A stretch of 64,000 nt of DNA from the NCBI GenBank assembly GCA_036562635.1, contig DATCJU010000094.1, positions 1-64,000 of the forward strand, in the 5' to 3' direction. Under the pieces are notes generated by a model. That model was not told the DNA's origin. It was given only the letters and a program-made list of their open reading frames with translations, and did no database searches. Position 1 is the stretch's first letter, and each line of letters begins with the position of its first letter. The stretch comes from DATCJU01 sp036562635. Its GTDB lineage: Bacteria; Actinomycetota; Actinomycetes; Mycobacteriales; Pseudonocardiaceae. This document shows, piece by piece, positions 50,869 to 59,725 of this stretch. The position numbers and the translations under genes were made by a program.

Positions 50869-51666
50869 TCACCCGTTCCGATGCCGCACCCGCCGCCGGG
50901 CGAGAACCGCACCGGCGAGCATCGCACCGCCCAGCACGGCCAGGGCGGGCGCCGGACCGTCGGTGGAGCCCGCGGTGCTGCCGTCACCGGCCTCCACCGC
51001 ACCCACCGGCACCGAGACCGGCCCCACCCCGGACAGCGCACCACAGGTCACCGGGTTGGTGGCCTCCTCGGGGACACCGGCCACGCCCAGGGCCTTGGCG
51101 AACGTCGACTCGCCGAGCGCCTCCAGGTCGTACCGACCGTTCCCGTTCGCGTCGATGCCGTGCTGCTCGACGACCAGGTTCCGCAGGTTCCGTTTGACCG
51201 CGGGAGGCAGCTCCGCGGCCGGGAAGGTCCGCTCGTAGTGCAGTTCGCCCTTCGCGTCGGCCTTGGGCATGCGGTCCAGGGCGAGGGCGCTCGCCGGGCC
51301 GGTGTCGCCGGTGGTGGTGAGCGAGAGAACCGCCGGGCCGTAGTAGGGCGCCCCCTCCTCCGCGGAGACGTACCCGTCGCGGTCGGCGTCCGCGGACCTG
51401 TCCGTGCAGACGAACCGACCCCGCTCCCCGCCGTGGAGGTGCTGGGCGTGCGGCACGTTCGGCAGCAGCCCGGTGGCGTGGATCGTGACGTGCAGGTCCC
51501 CCGCCTCGGTCACGGTCACCGTCGCGACACCTCCGGCGCCGGTGCCGTTGATGTCCCCGAGCCGGACGTGGAAGTTCTGCTGGGGTTCCTCAGCCGCCGC
51601 GGGGGCCGCCAGGAGCAGCAGCAACGCGGCGGAGACGATCAGCGGTCCTCGTGTCCTCGTCCTCAT
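50869..51666 (-). CDS. exported CHRD/EF-hand surface protein with C-terminal membrane anchor
   Basis: The 265-aa protein has a signal peptide (residues 1-25), a beta-rich CHRD-like domain (FHVRLGDINGTGAGGVATVTV, HAQHLHGGERG), an EF-hand loop DADRDGYVSAEE and a second acidic loop, DANGNGRYD. A Gly/Ser/Thr linker then leads to a C-terminal helix ending ARRRVRHRNG. The C-terminus looks like a sortase substrate, but no LPxTG-like motif is visible before the helix. It lies 82 bp upstream of a sortase gene on the same strand. It probably binds calcium. Confidence 0.82.
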   Translation of the reverse strand: MRTRTRGPLIVSAALLLLLAAPAAAEEPQQNFHVRLGDINGTGAGGVATVTVTEAGDLHVTIHATGLLPNVPHAQHLHGGERGRFVCTDRSADADRDGYVSAEEGAPYYGPAVLSLTTTGDTGPASALALDRMPKADAKGELHYERTFPAAELPPAVKRNLRNLVVEQHGIDANGNGRYDLEALGESTFAKALGVAGVPEEATNPVTCGALSGVGPVSVPVGAVEAGDGSTAGSTDGPAPALAVLGGAMLAGAVLARRRVRHRNG

Positions 51667-51998
51667 CTACCGGGTCCTCCCGTCGTGTCGGCACCCGCCC
51701 CGTCACCGGAGCCGGCCGGTCCTCCCGGTGGCTCCGCCGGCGGGCGGCTCCCGGTTTGCCCCGGTACCCCACCCCCAACCGCCGTCCGGTCCGGTTCGCC
51801 CCGGCCGGGACGGTGGAACCGCCGGTCGCGGGCCCCTTCACGGCACGCTGCGCACACCCTCGTTCCTCCCGCCGGGCGTATCCGCCTCGTCCGGACTCCC
51901 CTGGACCGAGTGACCCGTACCGAGCAGCAGTGATCGGTTTCTGTCGGTGGTGATCCCTAACGTGCGAGGCGCCTGGTGACGGAGAGGAGACGGGCACG
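51667..51998. other. 332-bp gap carrying the promoter of the SWIM-MoxR-VWA operon
   Basis: There is no gene. TAACGT at 51958-51963 could be a -10, with GGTTT-like -35 about 17 nt upstream. The predicted leader of about 29 nt contains GGAGAGGAG before GTG 51999. Confidence 0.45.
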
Positions 51999-53339
51999 GT
52001 GGACGTGCAGGCGGTGCTGAGCCTGGCCCCGGACGCACAGGTCGCGTCGAGCGGCAGCAAGTTGGCCAACCCCGCCAAGTGGTCCGGTTCGGGCCACGAC
52101 GGGCAGGCCCTGTGGGGGCTGTGCGCGGGCAGCGGCAAGAAGCCCTACCAGGTGTGCGTCGACCTGAGCGACCGGGTCAGCAAGTGCTCCTGCCCGTCCC
52201 GCAAGTTCCCCTGCAAGCACGCGGTGGCACTGCAGCTGCTGCACGTCACCGGCTCCGTTCCCGGCCCGGAGGGCGCCGAGCGCCCGGAGTGGGCCGAGGA
52301 GTGGCTGCGCCGGCGGCAGCAGCGGAGGAACACCCGGAGCGCGTCCTCCGACGAGTCCCCGGAGGACCGGCAGCGACGAGCCGCCCAGCGGGCCCGCACC
52401 GCCAGGGCCCGGCAGCAGAAGGTGCTGGCCGGGGTGGCGACCCTGCGCGACTGGCTGACCGACATCGCCACCGCCGGGATCGCCGAGCTCGGCGAGCGGG
52501 ACGCGTCCTGGTGGCGCACCGCGTCCGCCCGCATGGTGGACGCCCAGGCCCCCGGTCTGGCCTCCGCGATCGAGGAGCTGCACCAGGTGGTCTCCGCCGG
52601 TGGTGACCGGTGGACGGAGGAGGCCGCGGACCGACTGGGCGGGCTGCACCTGCTCGCCGTGCTCGCCCCGGCCGCCCTGGGGGAGGACGGGAACGCGGCG
52701 ACGCTGCCGGCCGGGTTGGCCGACACGGTGCGGTCCCGGCTCGGGCTCACCACCTCCGAGGACGAGGTGCGGGCCGGGGAGGGCTGGTCCGACCGGTGGC
52801 TGGTGCTGCTGCGCCGGGACAGCAGCGCCGGGCGGGTGCAGACCGTGCAGCAGTGGGCATGGGGCCGGGAGCGCCGGGAGTGGGTGACCGCGGTGCGGCA
52901 CGCCGGGGGTGGTGCCCTTCCGGCCCCGCCCCTGCCGCCGGGGACGGAACTGACCGCGGTGGTCCACCCCTACCCCGGGGGTGCTCCGCGCCGGGTGCTG
53001 CTCGGCGAGGTCACCGAGCAGCGTCCGGTGCACGACCTGGACCTGCCCGCCACGTGGTCGGAGGCGCTGGCCGGCCTGGAGCCGCTGCTGTGCGCCGACC
53101 CGTGGCAGCGGGTGCACCCGCTGGGCAGCGCGGCGGTGCGTGTCGCCCGCGCCGGGAACGAGTTCGTGCTGCTGGACCGGACCGACAGGTCGATCCCGGT
53201 ACGGGCGGACACCGCGCTGGAGCGGGCCCTGGCGGTCTCCGGGGGTGCGGAGTTCGGCGCGGTGGGGCTGTGGGACGGCCGGGAGCTGCGGCTGGGTGCG
53301 ATCACCCGGCCCGGCGGCGAGGTGGAGTTGGTGGCATGA
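51999..53339 (+). CDS. SWIM zinc-finger protein (YehQ-like), gene 1 of MoxR-VWA system
   Basis: The 446-aa protein has an N-terminal SWIM zinc finger, C63-x-C65-x6-C72-x-H74 in KCSCPSRKFPCKH, a motif that binds DNA or protein. A basic helical stretch at about residues 95-145 (many Arg/Gln) is followed by a longer C-terminal region of unknown fold. E. coli YehQ is the related protein in the yehLMPQ operon beside a MoxR ATPase and VWA protein. Here it starts the five-gene unit, and its TGA overlaps the next ATG (ATGA). Confidence 0.85.
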   Translation: MDVQAVLSLAPDAQVASSGSKLANPAKWSGSGHDGQALWGLCAGSGKKPYQVCVDLSDRVSKCSCPSRKFPCKHAVALQLLHVTGSVPGPEGAERPEWAEEWLRRRQQRRNTRSASSDESPEDRQRRAAQRARTARARQQKVLAGVATLRDWLTDIATAGIAELGERDASWWRTASARMVDAQAPGLASAIEELHQVVSAGGDRWTEEAADRLGGLHLLAVLAPAALGEDGNAATLPAGLADTVRSRLGLTTSEDEVRAGEGWSDRWLVLLRRDSSAGRVQTVQQWAWGRERREWVTAVRHAGGGALPAPPLPPGTELTAVVHPYPGGAPRRVLLGEVTEQRPVHDLDLPATWSEALAGLEPLLCADPWQRVHPLGSAAVRVARAGNEFVLLDRTDRSIPVRADTALERALAVSGGAEFGAVGLWDGRELRLGAITRPGGEVELVA

Positions 53340-54799
53340 CGACGTTCGAGAGCTCCTCCGTGACGGAGGCGACCCCCCAGGCGTGGCAGGAGACGGTGCG
53401 CCGCCTGCTCGCCGGCGGTGGCCGGGCCGGCACGGATCCGGCCGCACTGCTGGACAACTGTGCCGCGCTCGGAACGGCCCGCCGCGGTGCCCGGCTGCCC
53501 GACGCGGCCGGGACGGCGGTACCGGTGTCGCCCGCCCCGTCCGACCCGCGGCCCGAAGGGTCCGAGCGCCTGGCCGGCCTGCTCACCCGGATGCTGGCCG
53601 GCGGGGACAAGGACCTGATCACCGAGTGGTGCCGGTCGGTGGCGGACGCCGGTCTGACCGCTCCGTACTGCTGCCTGCCCGACCTGCTGGCCTACGGCAC
53701 CGGGCGGTCCGGGATGCGCCCGGCGATCCACGAGGTGCTGGGTGCGCGGGGACGCTGGCTGGCCGCGATGCGCCCGGCCTGGTCCTGGGCCGGACACGAC
53801 CAGAGCGCGTGGGAGGACCAGGACCTGGAGGCGCTGCTGGACGCACCGGCCCCGGTGCGTCTGGCGGGGCTGCGCCGGGCCCGCCGGCGCGACCCGGACG
53901 GCACCCGGGAGTTCCTGGCCGCGCAGTACGCGGCGCAACGTCGGGCCGCGGACCGCAGGGTGCTGGTCGAGGCCCTGGAGGAGGGTCTGGGCCCGGCGGA
54001 CGAGCCCCTGCTGGAACGGATGCTGCGTGACCGCGCCGTCGAGGTGCACGACGCCGCGGTCCAGCTGCTGCGTCGACTGCCCGGTTCGGCGCTGTCCCGG
54101 CGGGCCGCCGAACGGCTACGTGCCGGAGTCGTCCTGGTCGACGGGGTCCTGGAGGTACGCCCCGACGGGCCGTTCGGCACCGAGCCGACCGAGGAGGAAC
54201 GGCTCGACCTGCTGTGGGAGGGGGGCGGCGGGCGTGGCCGCTGGGGTCGGCTGCACGGTGCCGCGGCCAGCGTGCCACCCGAGTTCTGGACGGAGCTGCT
54301 CGACCTCGACGTCCAGAGCGCGATCGAGGTGGTGGCCGAGACACCCGAGTTCCTGCACGGGCTGGTCGCGGCGCTGCCGCAGGCCGCGGACCCGGTCCCC
54401 TGGCTGGTCGCCGCGCTTCGGACCTGGGGCACCGGCAGCAACGCCCTGCGCGTGTCGTACCGGATGAGCGACCTGCCCGTCGAACAGGCCGAACGCGCCC
54501 TGTTCGAGCTGCTGCCAGACTGCGAACACGACCTGATCGCCCACGTGTGCGAGTACCTGCCCACACCGTGGTCGGCGGCGATGACCGCCGCGCTGGTGGA
54601 GCGCTACATGGCGCTGGAGGACCCCGAGTGGCGGCAGAACCAGGTGCCCGACCTGCTGGTCCACCGGGGTGACGTGGACGTCCTGGTCCAGGCGTGGCCC
54701 CGGATCACCGCCCGCTGGCCCGAGCACGCCACCGAGACCGGAGTGCTGGAGCTGCGGGTCGCACTCCGGGACGCGATCCGCGAGCACCGAACCGTCTGA
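53336..54799 (+). CDS. DUF5691-type helical protein, gene 2 of MoxR-VWA system
   Basis: The 487-aa, mostly helical, acidic protein contains HEAT-like stretches such as LLERMLRDRAVEVHDAAVQLLRRLP (about 220-245). There are no membrane segments or catalytic motifs. Proteins of this type are encoded between a SWIM protein and a MoxR ATPase in many actinobacteria and are named DUF5691. The ATG overlaps the SWIM stop. It probably serves as a scaffold or substrate adaptor; that is inference. Confidence 0.78.
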   Translation: MTTFESSSVTEATPQAWQETVRRLLAGGGRAGTDPAALLDNCAALGTARRGARLPDAAGTAVPVSPAPSDPRPEGSERLAGLLTRMLAGGDKDLITEWCRSVADAGLTAPYCCLPDLLAYGTGRSGMRPAIHEVLGARGRWLAAMRPAWSWAGHDQSAWEDQDLEALLDAPAPVRLAGLRRARRRDPDGTREFLAAQYAAQRRAADRRVLVEALEEGLGPADEPLLERMLRDRAVEVHDAAVQLLRRLPGSALSRRAAERLRAGVVLVDGVLEVRPDGPFGTEPTEEERLDLLWEGGGGRGRWGRLHGAAASVPPEFWTELLDLDVQSAIEVVAETPEFLHGLVAALPQAADPVPWLVAALRTWGTGSNALRVSYRMSDLPVEQAERALFELLPDCEHDLIAHVCEYLPTPWSAAMTAALVERYMALEDPEWRQNQVPDLLVHRGDVDVLVQAWPRITARWPEHATETGVLELRVALRDAIREHRTV

Positions 54800-54906
54800 C
54801 CGGTCCGGCACGGAACCGAGCATCACGTCGCCCGCCCCGGCGGCGTTCCGACACCACATCCGCGCGCCGTGGACGCGCGCGTTCCACGACGAGGAGGACA
54901 CACCCC

Positions 54907-56022
54907 GTGAGCACCCAGAACGGCATGCTGCGCCCGCCCGCCGAGGAGCAGTACGCCGCCGAGCTGGCCGCGCTGGCCGCGATCGACGACCGGCCCCGTC
55001 CGCCGCGCTGGCGGCTGTCCCCGCAGGCCGTGGTCCGGTACGTGCTGGGCGACACCCTGCCGGACGGCACGGTGATCACCCCCAAGTACGTCGGTGACCG
55101 GCGGCTGGTGGAGGTGGCGGTGAGCACCCTGGCCACCGACCGGGCACTGCTGCTGGTCGGGGTGCCGGGTACCGCCAAGTCGTGGCTGTCCGAGCACCTG
55201 GCCGCCGCGATCAGCGGGGACTCCACCCTCGTGGTGCAGGGCACCGCGGGCACCGGGGAGGACGCGGTCCGCTACGGCTGGAACTACGCCCAGCTCATCG
55301 CCCAGGGTCCCAGTGAGGACGCGGTAGTGCCCAGCCCGGTGATGCGTGCGATGCGCACGGGTGCGCTGGTCCGCATCGAGGAGCTGACCCGGATGCCGGC
55401 CGAGGTGCAGGACTCGCTGATCACGATCCTGTCCGAGAAGACGCTGCCGGTGCCCGAGCTGAACAGCCAGGTCCGGGCGGTGCCGGGTTTCAACGTGATC
55501 GCCACCGCCAACGACCGGGACCGCGGGGTCAACCAGATGTCCTCGGCGCTGGCCCGCCGGTTCAACACCGTGGTGCTGCCGCCACCGGCCACCGAGGACG
55601 ACGAGGTGGAGATCGTGTCCATGCGGGCCGCCCAGCTGGGCCGGGCGCTGGAGCTGCCCGCCGAGCCGCCCGCCCTGGAGGAGGTGCGCCGGGTGGTCCG
55701 GGTCTTCCGCGAGCTGCGCCAGGGGTCCACTGTGGACGGTCGCACCCAGCTCAAGCGTCCCAGCGGCAGCCTGTCCACCGCGGAGGCGATCTCGGTGGTG
55801 ACCAACGGGATGGCGCTGGCCGCGCACTTCGGCGACGGCCGGATCGGGGCGGACGAGCTGGCCGCGGGGCTGCTCGGCGCCGTGGTCAAGGACCGGGTGT
55901 CGGACACCGCCGCGTGGCAGGAGTACCTGGAGACCGTGGTCCGGGAGCGCACCGAGTGGCGTGACCTGTACCGAGCCTGCCGGGAGCTGGACGCCTCGGC
56001 CTTCGCCGCGGACGGGGTGTGA
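54907..56022 (+). CDS. MoxR-family AAA+ ATPase (YehL-like), gene 3 of MoxR-VWA system
   Basis: The 371-aa ATPase has Walker A GVPGTAKS at 85-92, Walker B ALVRIEEL (about 153-160, two Glu), sensor 1 IATAND near 202 and arginine finger RRF at 217-219, then a helical lid. MoxR proteins act as chaperones that remodel or load metal on a VWA-domain partner, encoded here two genes downstream. GAGGAGG lies about 8-13 nt before GTG 54907. It is separated by 107 bp from the DUF5691 gene and overlaps DUF5682 by 1 nt. Confidence 0.92.
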   Translation: MSTQNGMLRPPAEEQYAAELAALAAIDDRPRPPRWRLSPQAVVRYVLGDTLPDGTVITPKYVGDRRLVEVAVSTLATDRALLLVGVPGTAKSWLSEHLAAAISGDSTLVVQGTAGTGEDAVRYGWNYAQLIAQGPSEDAVVPSPVMRAMRTGALVRIEELTRMPAEVQDSLITILSEKTLPVPELNSQVRAVPGFNVIATANDRDRGVNQMSSALARRFNTVVLPPPATEDDEVEIVSMRAAQLGRALELPAEPPALEEVRRVVRVFRELRQGSTVDGRTQLKRPSGSLSTAEAISVVTNGMALAAHFGDGRIGADELAAGLLGAVVKDRVSDTAAWQEYLETVVRERTEWRDLYRACRELDASAFAADGV

Positions 56023-58295
56023 TGGCCCGGACGCGACAGCTGCCCGAGCGGGTGACCCTGCTCGGGGTCCGGCACCACGGTCCCGGCTCGGCCCGGATGG
56101 TGGAGACCGCGCTGCGGGCGCTGCAACCGGACCTGGTGCTGGTGGAGGGACCACCCGAGGCGGATCCGCTGGTGGCGCACGTCGGCGAACTGACCCCGCC
56201 GGTGGCGCTGCTGCTGCACGACGAGTCCGAACCGGCACGTGCGGCGTTCTGGCCGTTCGCCCGGTTCTCCCCGGAGTGGCGGGCGCTGTGCTGGGCGGCG
56301 GAACACCGGGTTCCGGTGCGGTTCGTCGACCTGCCCGCGGCGGTGTTCCTGGCCGAGCCGGACGAGCCGGCCGGCTCCGGTGACGGGGCACCCACGGAAC
56401 CCGCCGCGGAGGGGGAGGCGGCGGTGTCCGAGGACCGGCGGGTGCGGGTCGACCCGCTCGGGGTGCTCGCCGAGGCCGCCGGGTTCGACGACCCGGAGCG
56501 CTGGTGGGAGGACGTGGTCGAGCACCGGCTCGCCGGGGACCCGGTCAAGCTCGCCGAGGCGGTCGCCGAGGCGATGACCGCGCTGCGCGAGGAGTACGCG
56601 GCCGCCGTCGACGAGCGCACGCTGCGTCGCGAGGCGGCGATGCGGCAGGCGCTGCGGGCCGCGCTGCGGGAGGTGTCGGGCCGGATCGTGGTGGTGTGCG
56701 GGGCGTGGCACGTCCCCGCGCTGCGGGAACTACCGCCCGCCACCGAGGACACCGCCCTGCTGCGTGGGCTGCCCCGGCGGAAGGTGTCCGGGAGTTGGGT
56801 GCCGTGGAGCCACGGCCGGCTGGCCGCCGCTTCCGGGTACGGGGCCGGCGTGGCCTCCCCCGGCTGGTACGCGCACCTGTGGGAGCACGCCGGGGCCGGG
56901 GACGCGGTCCCGCGGTGGGTGGCCCGGACCTGCCAGGTGCTGCGTGAGGAAGGGCTGCAGGCGTCCACGGCCAGTGCCGTGGAGGCGGTGCGGCTGGCCG
57001 ACGCGCTGGCCGCGGTGCGGGGCCGTCCCGCGCCCGGGCTCAGCGAGGTGATGGACGCGACCCTGGCTGTGCTGTGCGGCGGGGACGACGTGCCGCTGCG
57101 GCTGGTGCACCAGCGGCTGGTGGTCGGCGAGGAGCTGGGCGCGGTCGGTGCCGGGGTTCCCCGCTCCCCGCTGGCGGTCGACCTGGAGCGGTGGCAGCGC
57201 ACGCTGCGACTGCGCCCGAAGGCGACCGAACAGCAGCTCCGACTGGACTTGCGCAAGGACACCGACCGGGAACGGTCCCGGCTGCTGCGGCGGCTCCGGG
57301 TGCTGGGGGTGCCCTGGGGGGTGCCGGAGACCACGCGCAGCCTGGGCACGTTCGCCGAGGCCTGGCGGCTGTGCTGGGAGCCGGAGCTGGCGGTGGCGGT
57401 GGCCGAGGCGGCGCGGCACGGCACCACGGTGGCGGGAGCCGCTGAGCAGGTGCTGCGGCTGCGGGCGGCCGAGGCCGGGCAGGTCGCGGAGGCCGCCGAG
57501 GTGCTGCACGCCGCGGTGGGCTGCGAACTGCCGGACGCGGTGACCGCGGCCCGGGCCGCCCTGGACCGGTGTGCGGCGGCGGCCACCGACGCGGTCGAGC
57601 TGCTGGCCGCGCTGCCCGAGCTGGCCGCGACGGTGCGCTACGGCTCGGTGCGGGACAGCGATCCGGAGCTGCTGCGTACCGCCCTGCACGGTCTGCTGGC
57701 CCGTGGTGCGGCCGGGTTGTCGCTGGCCTGCCGGAACGTGGACGACGACACCGCGGAACGGGTGCTGCGGGTACTGGACGAGGCACACGAGGCGGTGGGG
57801 CTGGCCGCGGACGCCGAGCACACCGCCGCGTGGCGGGAGGCGCTGCTGCACCTGGTGCACACCGAGAACGCCCACCCGCTGCCGGTGGGTCGGGCCACCC
57901 GGCTGTTGTGGGAGGGCGGTGACCTGGACACCGAGGCGGTGGCGGTGCGGTTGCACCGGGCGGTGTCCGGGGACGTGACGCGGGCGACCGCGTTCGTGTC
58001 GGGCTTCCTGCGCGGTTCGGCCGCGTTGCTGGCTGCGGACCAGCGGTTGTTGTCGCTGGTGGACGCGTGGCTGACCGGGCTGTCGGCGGAGGCGTTCGCG
58101 GACGCGCTGCCCCTGCTGCGCCGGGCGGTCGCCCACTTCAGCCCGGCCGAGCGGCGCACGATCGCCGAGCGGTTGGGGGCACCGGGCACCGCGGAGCTGC
58201 GGCGGCACGGAGCGGTCGAGACCGGGTGGGACGTCGAGCGGGCCGGGCGGCTGGCCGGGTTCGTGCGGGGATTGCTGGCGGAGGTGGGCCGATGA
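56022..58295 (+). CDS. DUF5682 protein (YehM-like, ChaN/TIKI-related), gene 4 of MoxR-VWA system
   Basis: The 757-aa soluble protein has the signature LLGVRHHGPGSARMV at about residue 12, LVLVEGPPEADPL at about 36 and VVCGAWHVPALREL near 225, which together define DUF5682 and resemble the metal-binding core of ChaN/TIKI (TraB-like) proteins. The following 500 residues are alpha-helical. If active, the core could be a metal-dependent hydrolase or peptidase. ATG 56022 overlaps the MoxR stop (TGATG); a GTG 3 nt earlier is possible. Its ATGA overlap couples it to the VWA gene. Confidence 0.85.
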   Translation: MARTRQLPERVTLLGVRHHGPGSARMVETALRALQPDLVLVEGPPEADPLVAHVGELTPPVALLLHDESEPARAAFWPFARFSPEWRALCWAAEHRVPVRFVDLPAAVFLAEPDEPAGSGDGAPTEPAAEGEAAVSEDRRVRVDPLGVLAEAAGFDDPERWWEDVVEHRLAGDPVKLAEAVAEAMTALREEYAAAVDERTLRREAAMRQALRAALREVSGRIVVVCGAWHVPALRELPPATEDTALLRGLPRRKVSGSWVPWSHGRLAAASGYGAGVASPGWYAHLWEHAGAGDAVPRWVARTCQVLREEGLQASTASAVEAVRLADALAAVRGRPAPGLSEVMDATLAVLCGGDDVPLRLVHQRLVVGEELGAVGAGVPRSPLAVDLERWQRTLRLRPKATEQQLRLDLRKDTDRERSRLLRRLRVLGVPWGVPETTRSLGTFAEAWRLCWEPELAVAVAEAARHGTTVAGAAEQVLRLRAAEAGQVAEAAEVLHAAVGCELPDAVTAARAALDRCAAAATDAVELLAALPELAATVRYGSVRDSDPELLRTALHGLLARGAAGLSLACRNVDDDTAERVLRVLDEAHEAVGLAADAEHTAAWREALLHLVHTENAHPLPVGRATRLLWEGGDLDTEAVAVRLHRAVSGDVTRATAFVSGFLRGSAALLAADQRLLSLVDAWLTGLSAEAFADALPLLRRAVAHFSPAERRTIAERLGAPGTAELRRHGAVETGWDVERAGRLAGFVRGLLAEVGR

Positions 58296-59476
58296 GCGGG
58301 GAGCACGCGACGGGTACGGCGGTCGACCCGGCGGAGCGGCTGCGGCGCTGGCGACTGCTGCTGGGTCCGGCGGCCGGGGAGCTGTGCCAGCTCGACGCGG
58401 ACGACGCGCGGCGGGACGCGGCGTTGACCGCACTGTACGGCGGGGGTGACGGCAAGGGCGGTCGCGGTGCCGGACTGGGAGGGAGCGCCCCGGTGCTGCA
58501 CCGCTGGCTGGGGGACATCCGCACCTACTTCCCCAGCTCCGTGGTGCGGGTGATGCAGCAGGACGCGGTGGAGCGGTTGGGGCTGACCAAGCTGCTGCTG
58601 GAGCCGGAGCTGCTGTCCGGTGTGGAGCCGGACGTGCGGCTGGCCGCCACGCTGGTGTCGCTGTCCCGGGCGATTCCCGAGCGCACCCGGGAGACCGCCC
58701 GTGCCGTGGTGCGCAAGGTGGTCGAGGAGGTGGAGCGCCGCCTGGCCGAACGGGTGGTGTCCGCGGTGACCGGTGCGGTGGACCGCTCCCGCCGCACCCG
58801 GCGCCCTCGACTGTCCGATGTGGACTGGGACGCGACCATCCGGGCCAACCTGCGGCACTACCAGCCCGAGCAGCGCACCGTGGTGGTGGAGAAGCTCATC
58901 GGCCACCAGCGGCGCAGCCGGGTCGGCGCGCTCAAGGACGTGGTGCTGCTGGTGGACCAGTCGGGGTCGATGGCCGAGTCGGTGGTGTACTCGGCGATCT
59001 TCGGTGCGACCCTGGCCTCGATCCGTGCGGTGTCCACCCGGCTGGTGGTGTTCGACACCGAGGTGGTGGACCTGACCGAGGAGCTGGCCGATCCGGTGGA
59101 TCTGCTGTTCTCCACCCAGCTCGGTGGGGGTACCGACATCAACCGGGCGGTGGCCTACGGCCAGAGCCTGGTGCGGCGGCCCACGGACACGGTGATGGTG
59201 CTGATCAGCGACCTGTACGAGGGCGGGGTGGCCGCCGAGTTGAAGCGCCGGGTGCAGGAGCTGGTGGCAAGCGGGGTGATGGTGGTGGTGCTGCTGGCGC
59301 TGTCGGACAGCGGGACACCGTCCTACGACCACCAGCTGGCGGCGGAGTTGTCCGCGCTGGGTGCCCCGTCGTTCGCCTGCACGCCGGATCTGTTCCCCGA
59401 TCTGCTGGCCACGGCGCTGCGCCGGGAGGACGTGGGAGCCTGGGCCGAGGGAGCCGGGATGGCCGTGGGCCGCTGA
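58292..59476 (+). CDS. von Willebrand factor A domain protein (YehP-like), gene 5 of MoxR-VWA system
   Basis: The 394-aa protein has an N-terminal helical region (1-210) and a VWA domain with a complete MIDAS: D222-Q-S224-G-S226 in LLVDQSGSM, GGGTDI (T281) and LISDLYEGG. It lacks signal peptide and membrane segments, so it is cytosolic like YehP. VWA proteins of this type are clients or partners of MoxR ATPases. It is the last gene, followed by a strong terminator. Confidence 0.92.
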   Translation: MSGEHATGTAVDPAERLRRWRLLLGPAAGELCQLDADDARRDAALTALYGGGDGKGGRGAGLGGSAPVLHRWLGDIRTYFPSSVVRVMQQDAVERLGLTKLLLEPELLSGVEPDVRLAATLVSLSRAIPERTRETARAVVRKVVEEVERRLAERVVSAVTGAVDRSRRTRRPRLSDVDWDATIRANLRHYQPEQRTVVVEKLIGHQRRSRVGALKDVVLLVDQSGSMAESVVYSAIFGATLASIRAVSTRLVVFDTEVVDLTEELADPVDLLFSTQLGGGTDINRAVAYGQSLVRRPTDTVMVLISDLYEGGVAAELKRRVQELVASGVMVVVLLALSDSGTPSYDHQLAAELSALGAPSFACTPDLFPDLLATALRREDVGAWAEGAGMAVGR

Positions 59477-59488
59477 CCGGGGAGGGGT

Positions 59489-59529
59489 GGTGTGCCCGCC
59501 CGCACAGGGGGGAGGCGGGCGGGCACACC
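59489..59529 (+). terminator. very strong terminator of the MoxR-VWA operon
   Basis: Perfect 15-nt arms (59489-59503 and 59515-59529), almost all G/C, enclose an 11-nt purine-rich loop 13 nt past the VWA stop. Confidence 0.85.
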
Positions 59530-59690
59530 GGACCGGTCGGCACCGGGGCCACGCCGAGCGTCGGGGCCGGGTGGCCGCGCCGCGCGGGTACCGCCGGGCC
59601 CGGGCGGGCCGGCGTGCCGGGACGAACCGGGGACCACGGGAGACGGAACCGGTCCCCGATGCGCGATTCGCCTTCCGCCGGGTCGCTCTT

Positions 59691-59709
59691 TCAGGTTAGG
59701 CTCACCTAA
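59691..59709. promoter_or_regulatory. iron box (DtxR/IdeR-type operator)
   Basis: TCAGGTTAGGCTCACCTAA matches 17 of 19 bases of the TTAGGTTAGGCTAACCTAA consensus. It lies 16 bp before the GTG of the DUF2470 gene, placing it over the promoter or leader. Confidence 0.85.
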
Positions 59710-59725
59710 GTTGGAGGTGAGTCAG

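Noticed and set aside
50869..51000. possible LPxTG sorting signal in the surface protein
   Set aside because: The residues before the C-terminal helix read DGPAPALAVLGG, which fits no known sorting motif, so I describe only a C-terminal anchor.
53619..54566. 315-codon minus-strand frame inside the DUF5691 gene
   Set aside because: Shadow of the plus-strand gene, with Pro/Arg-rich composition and no start signal.
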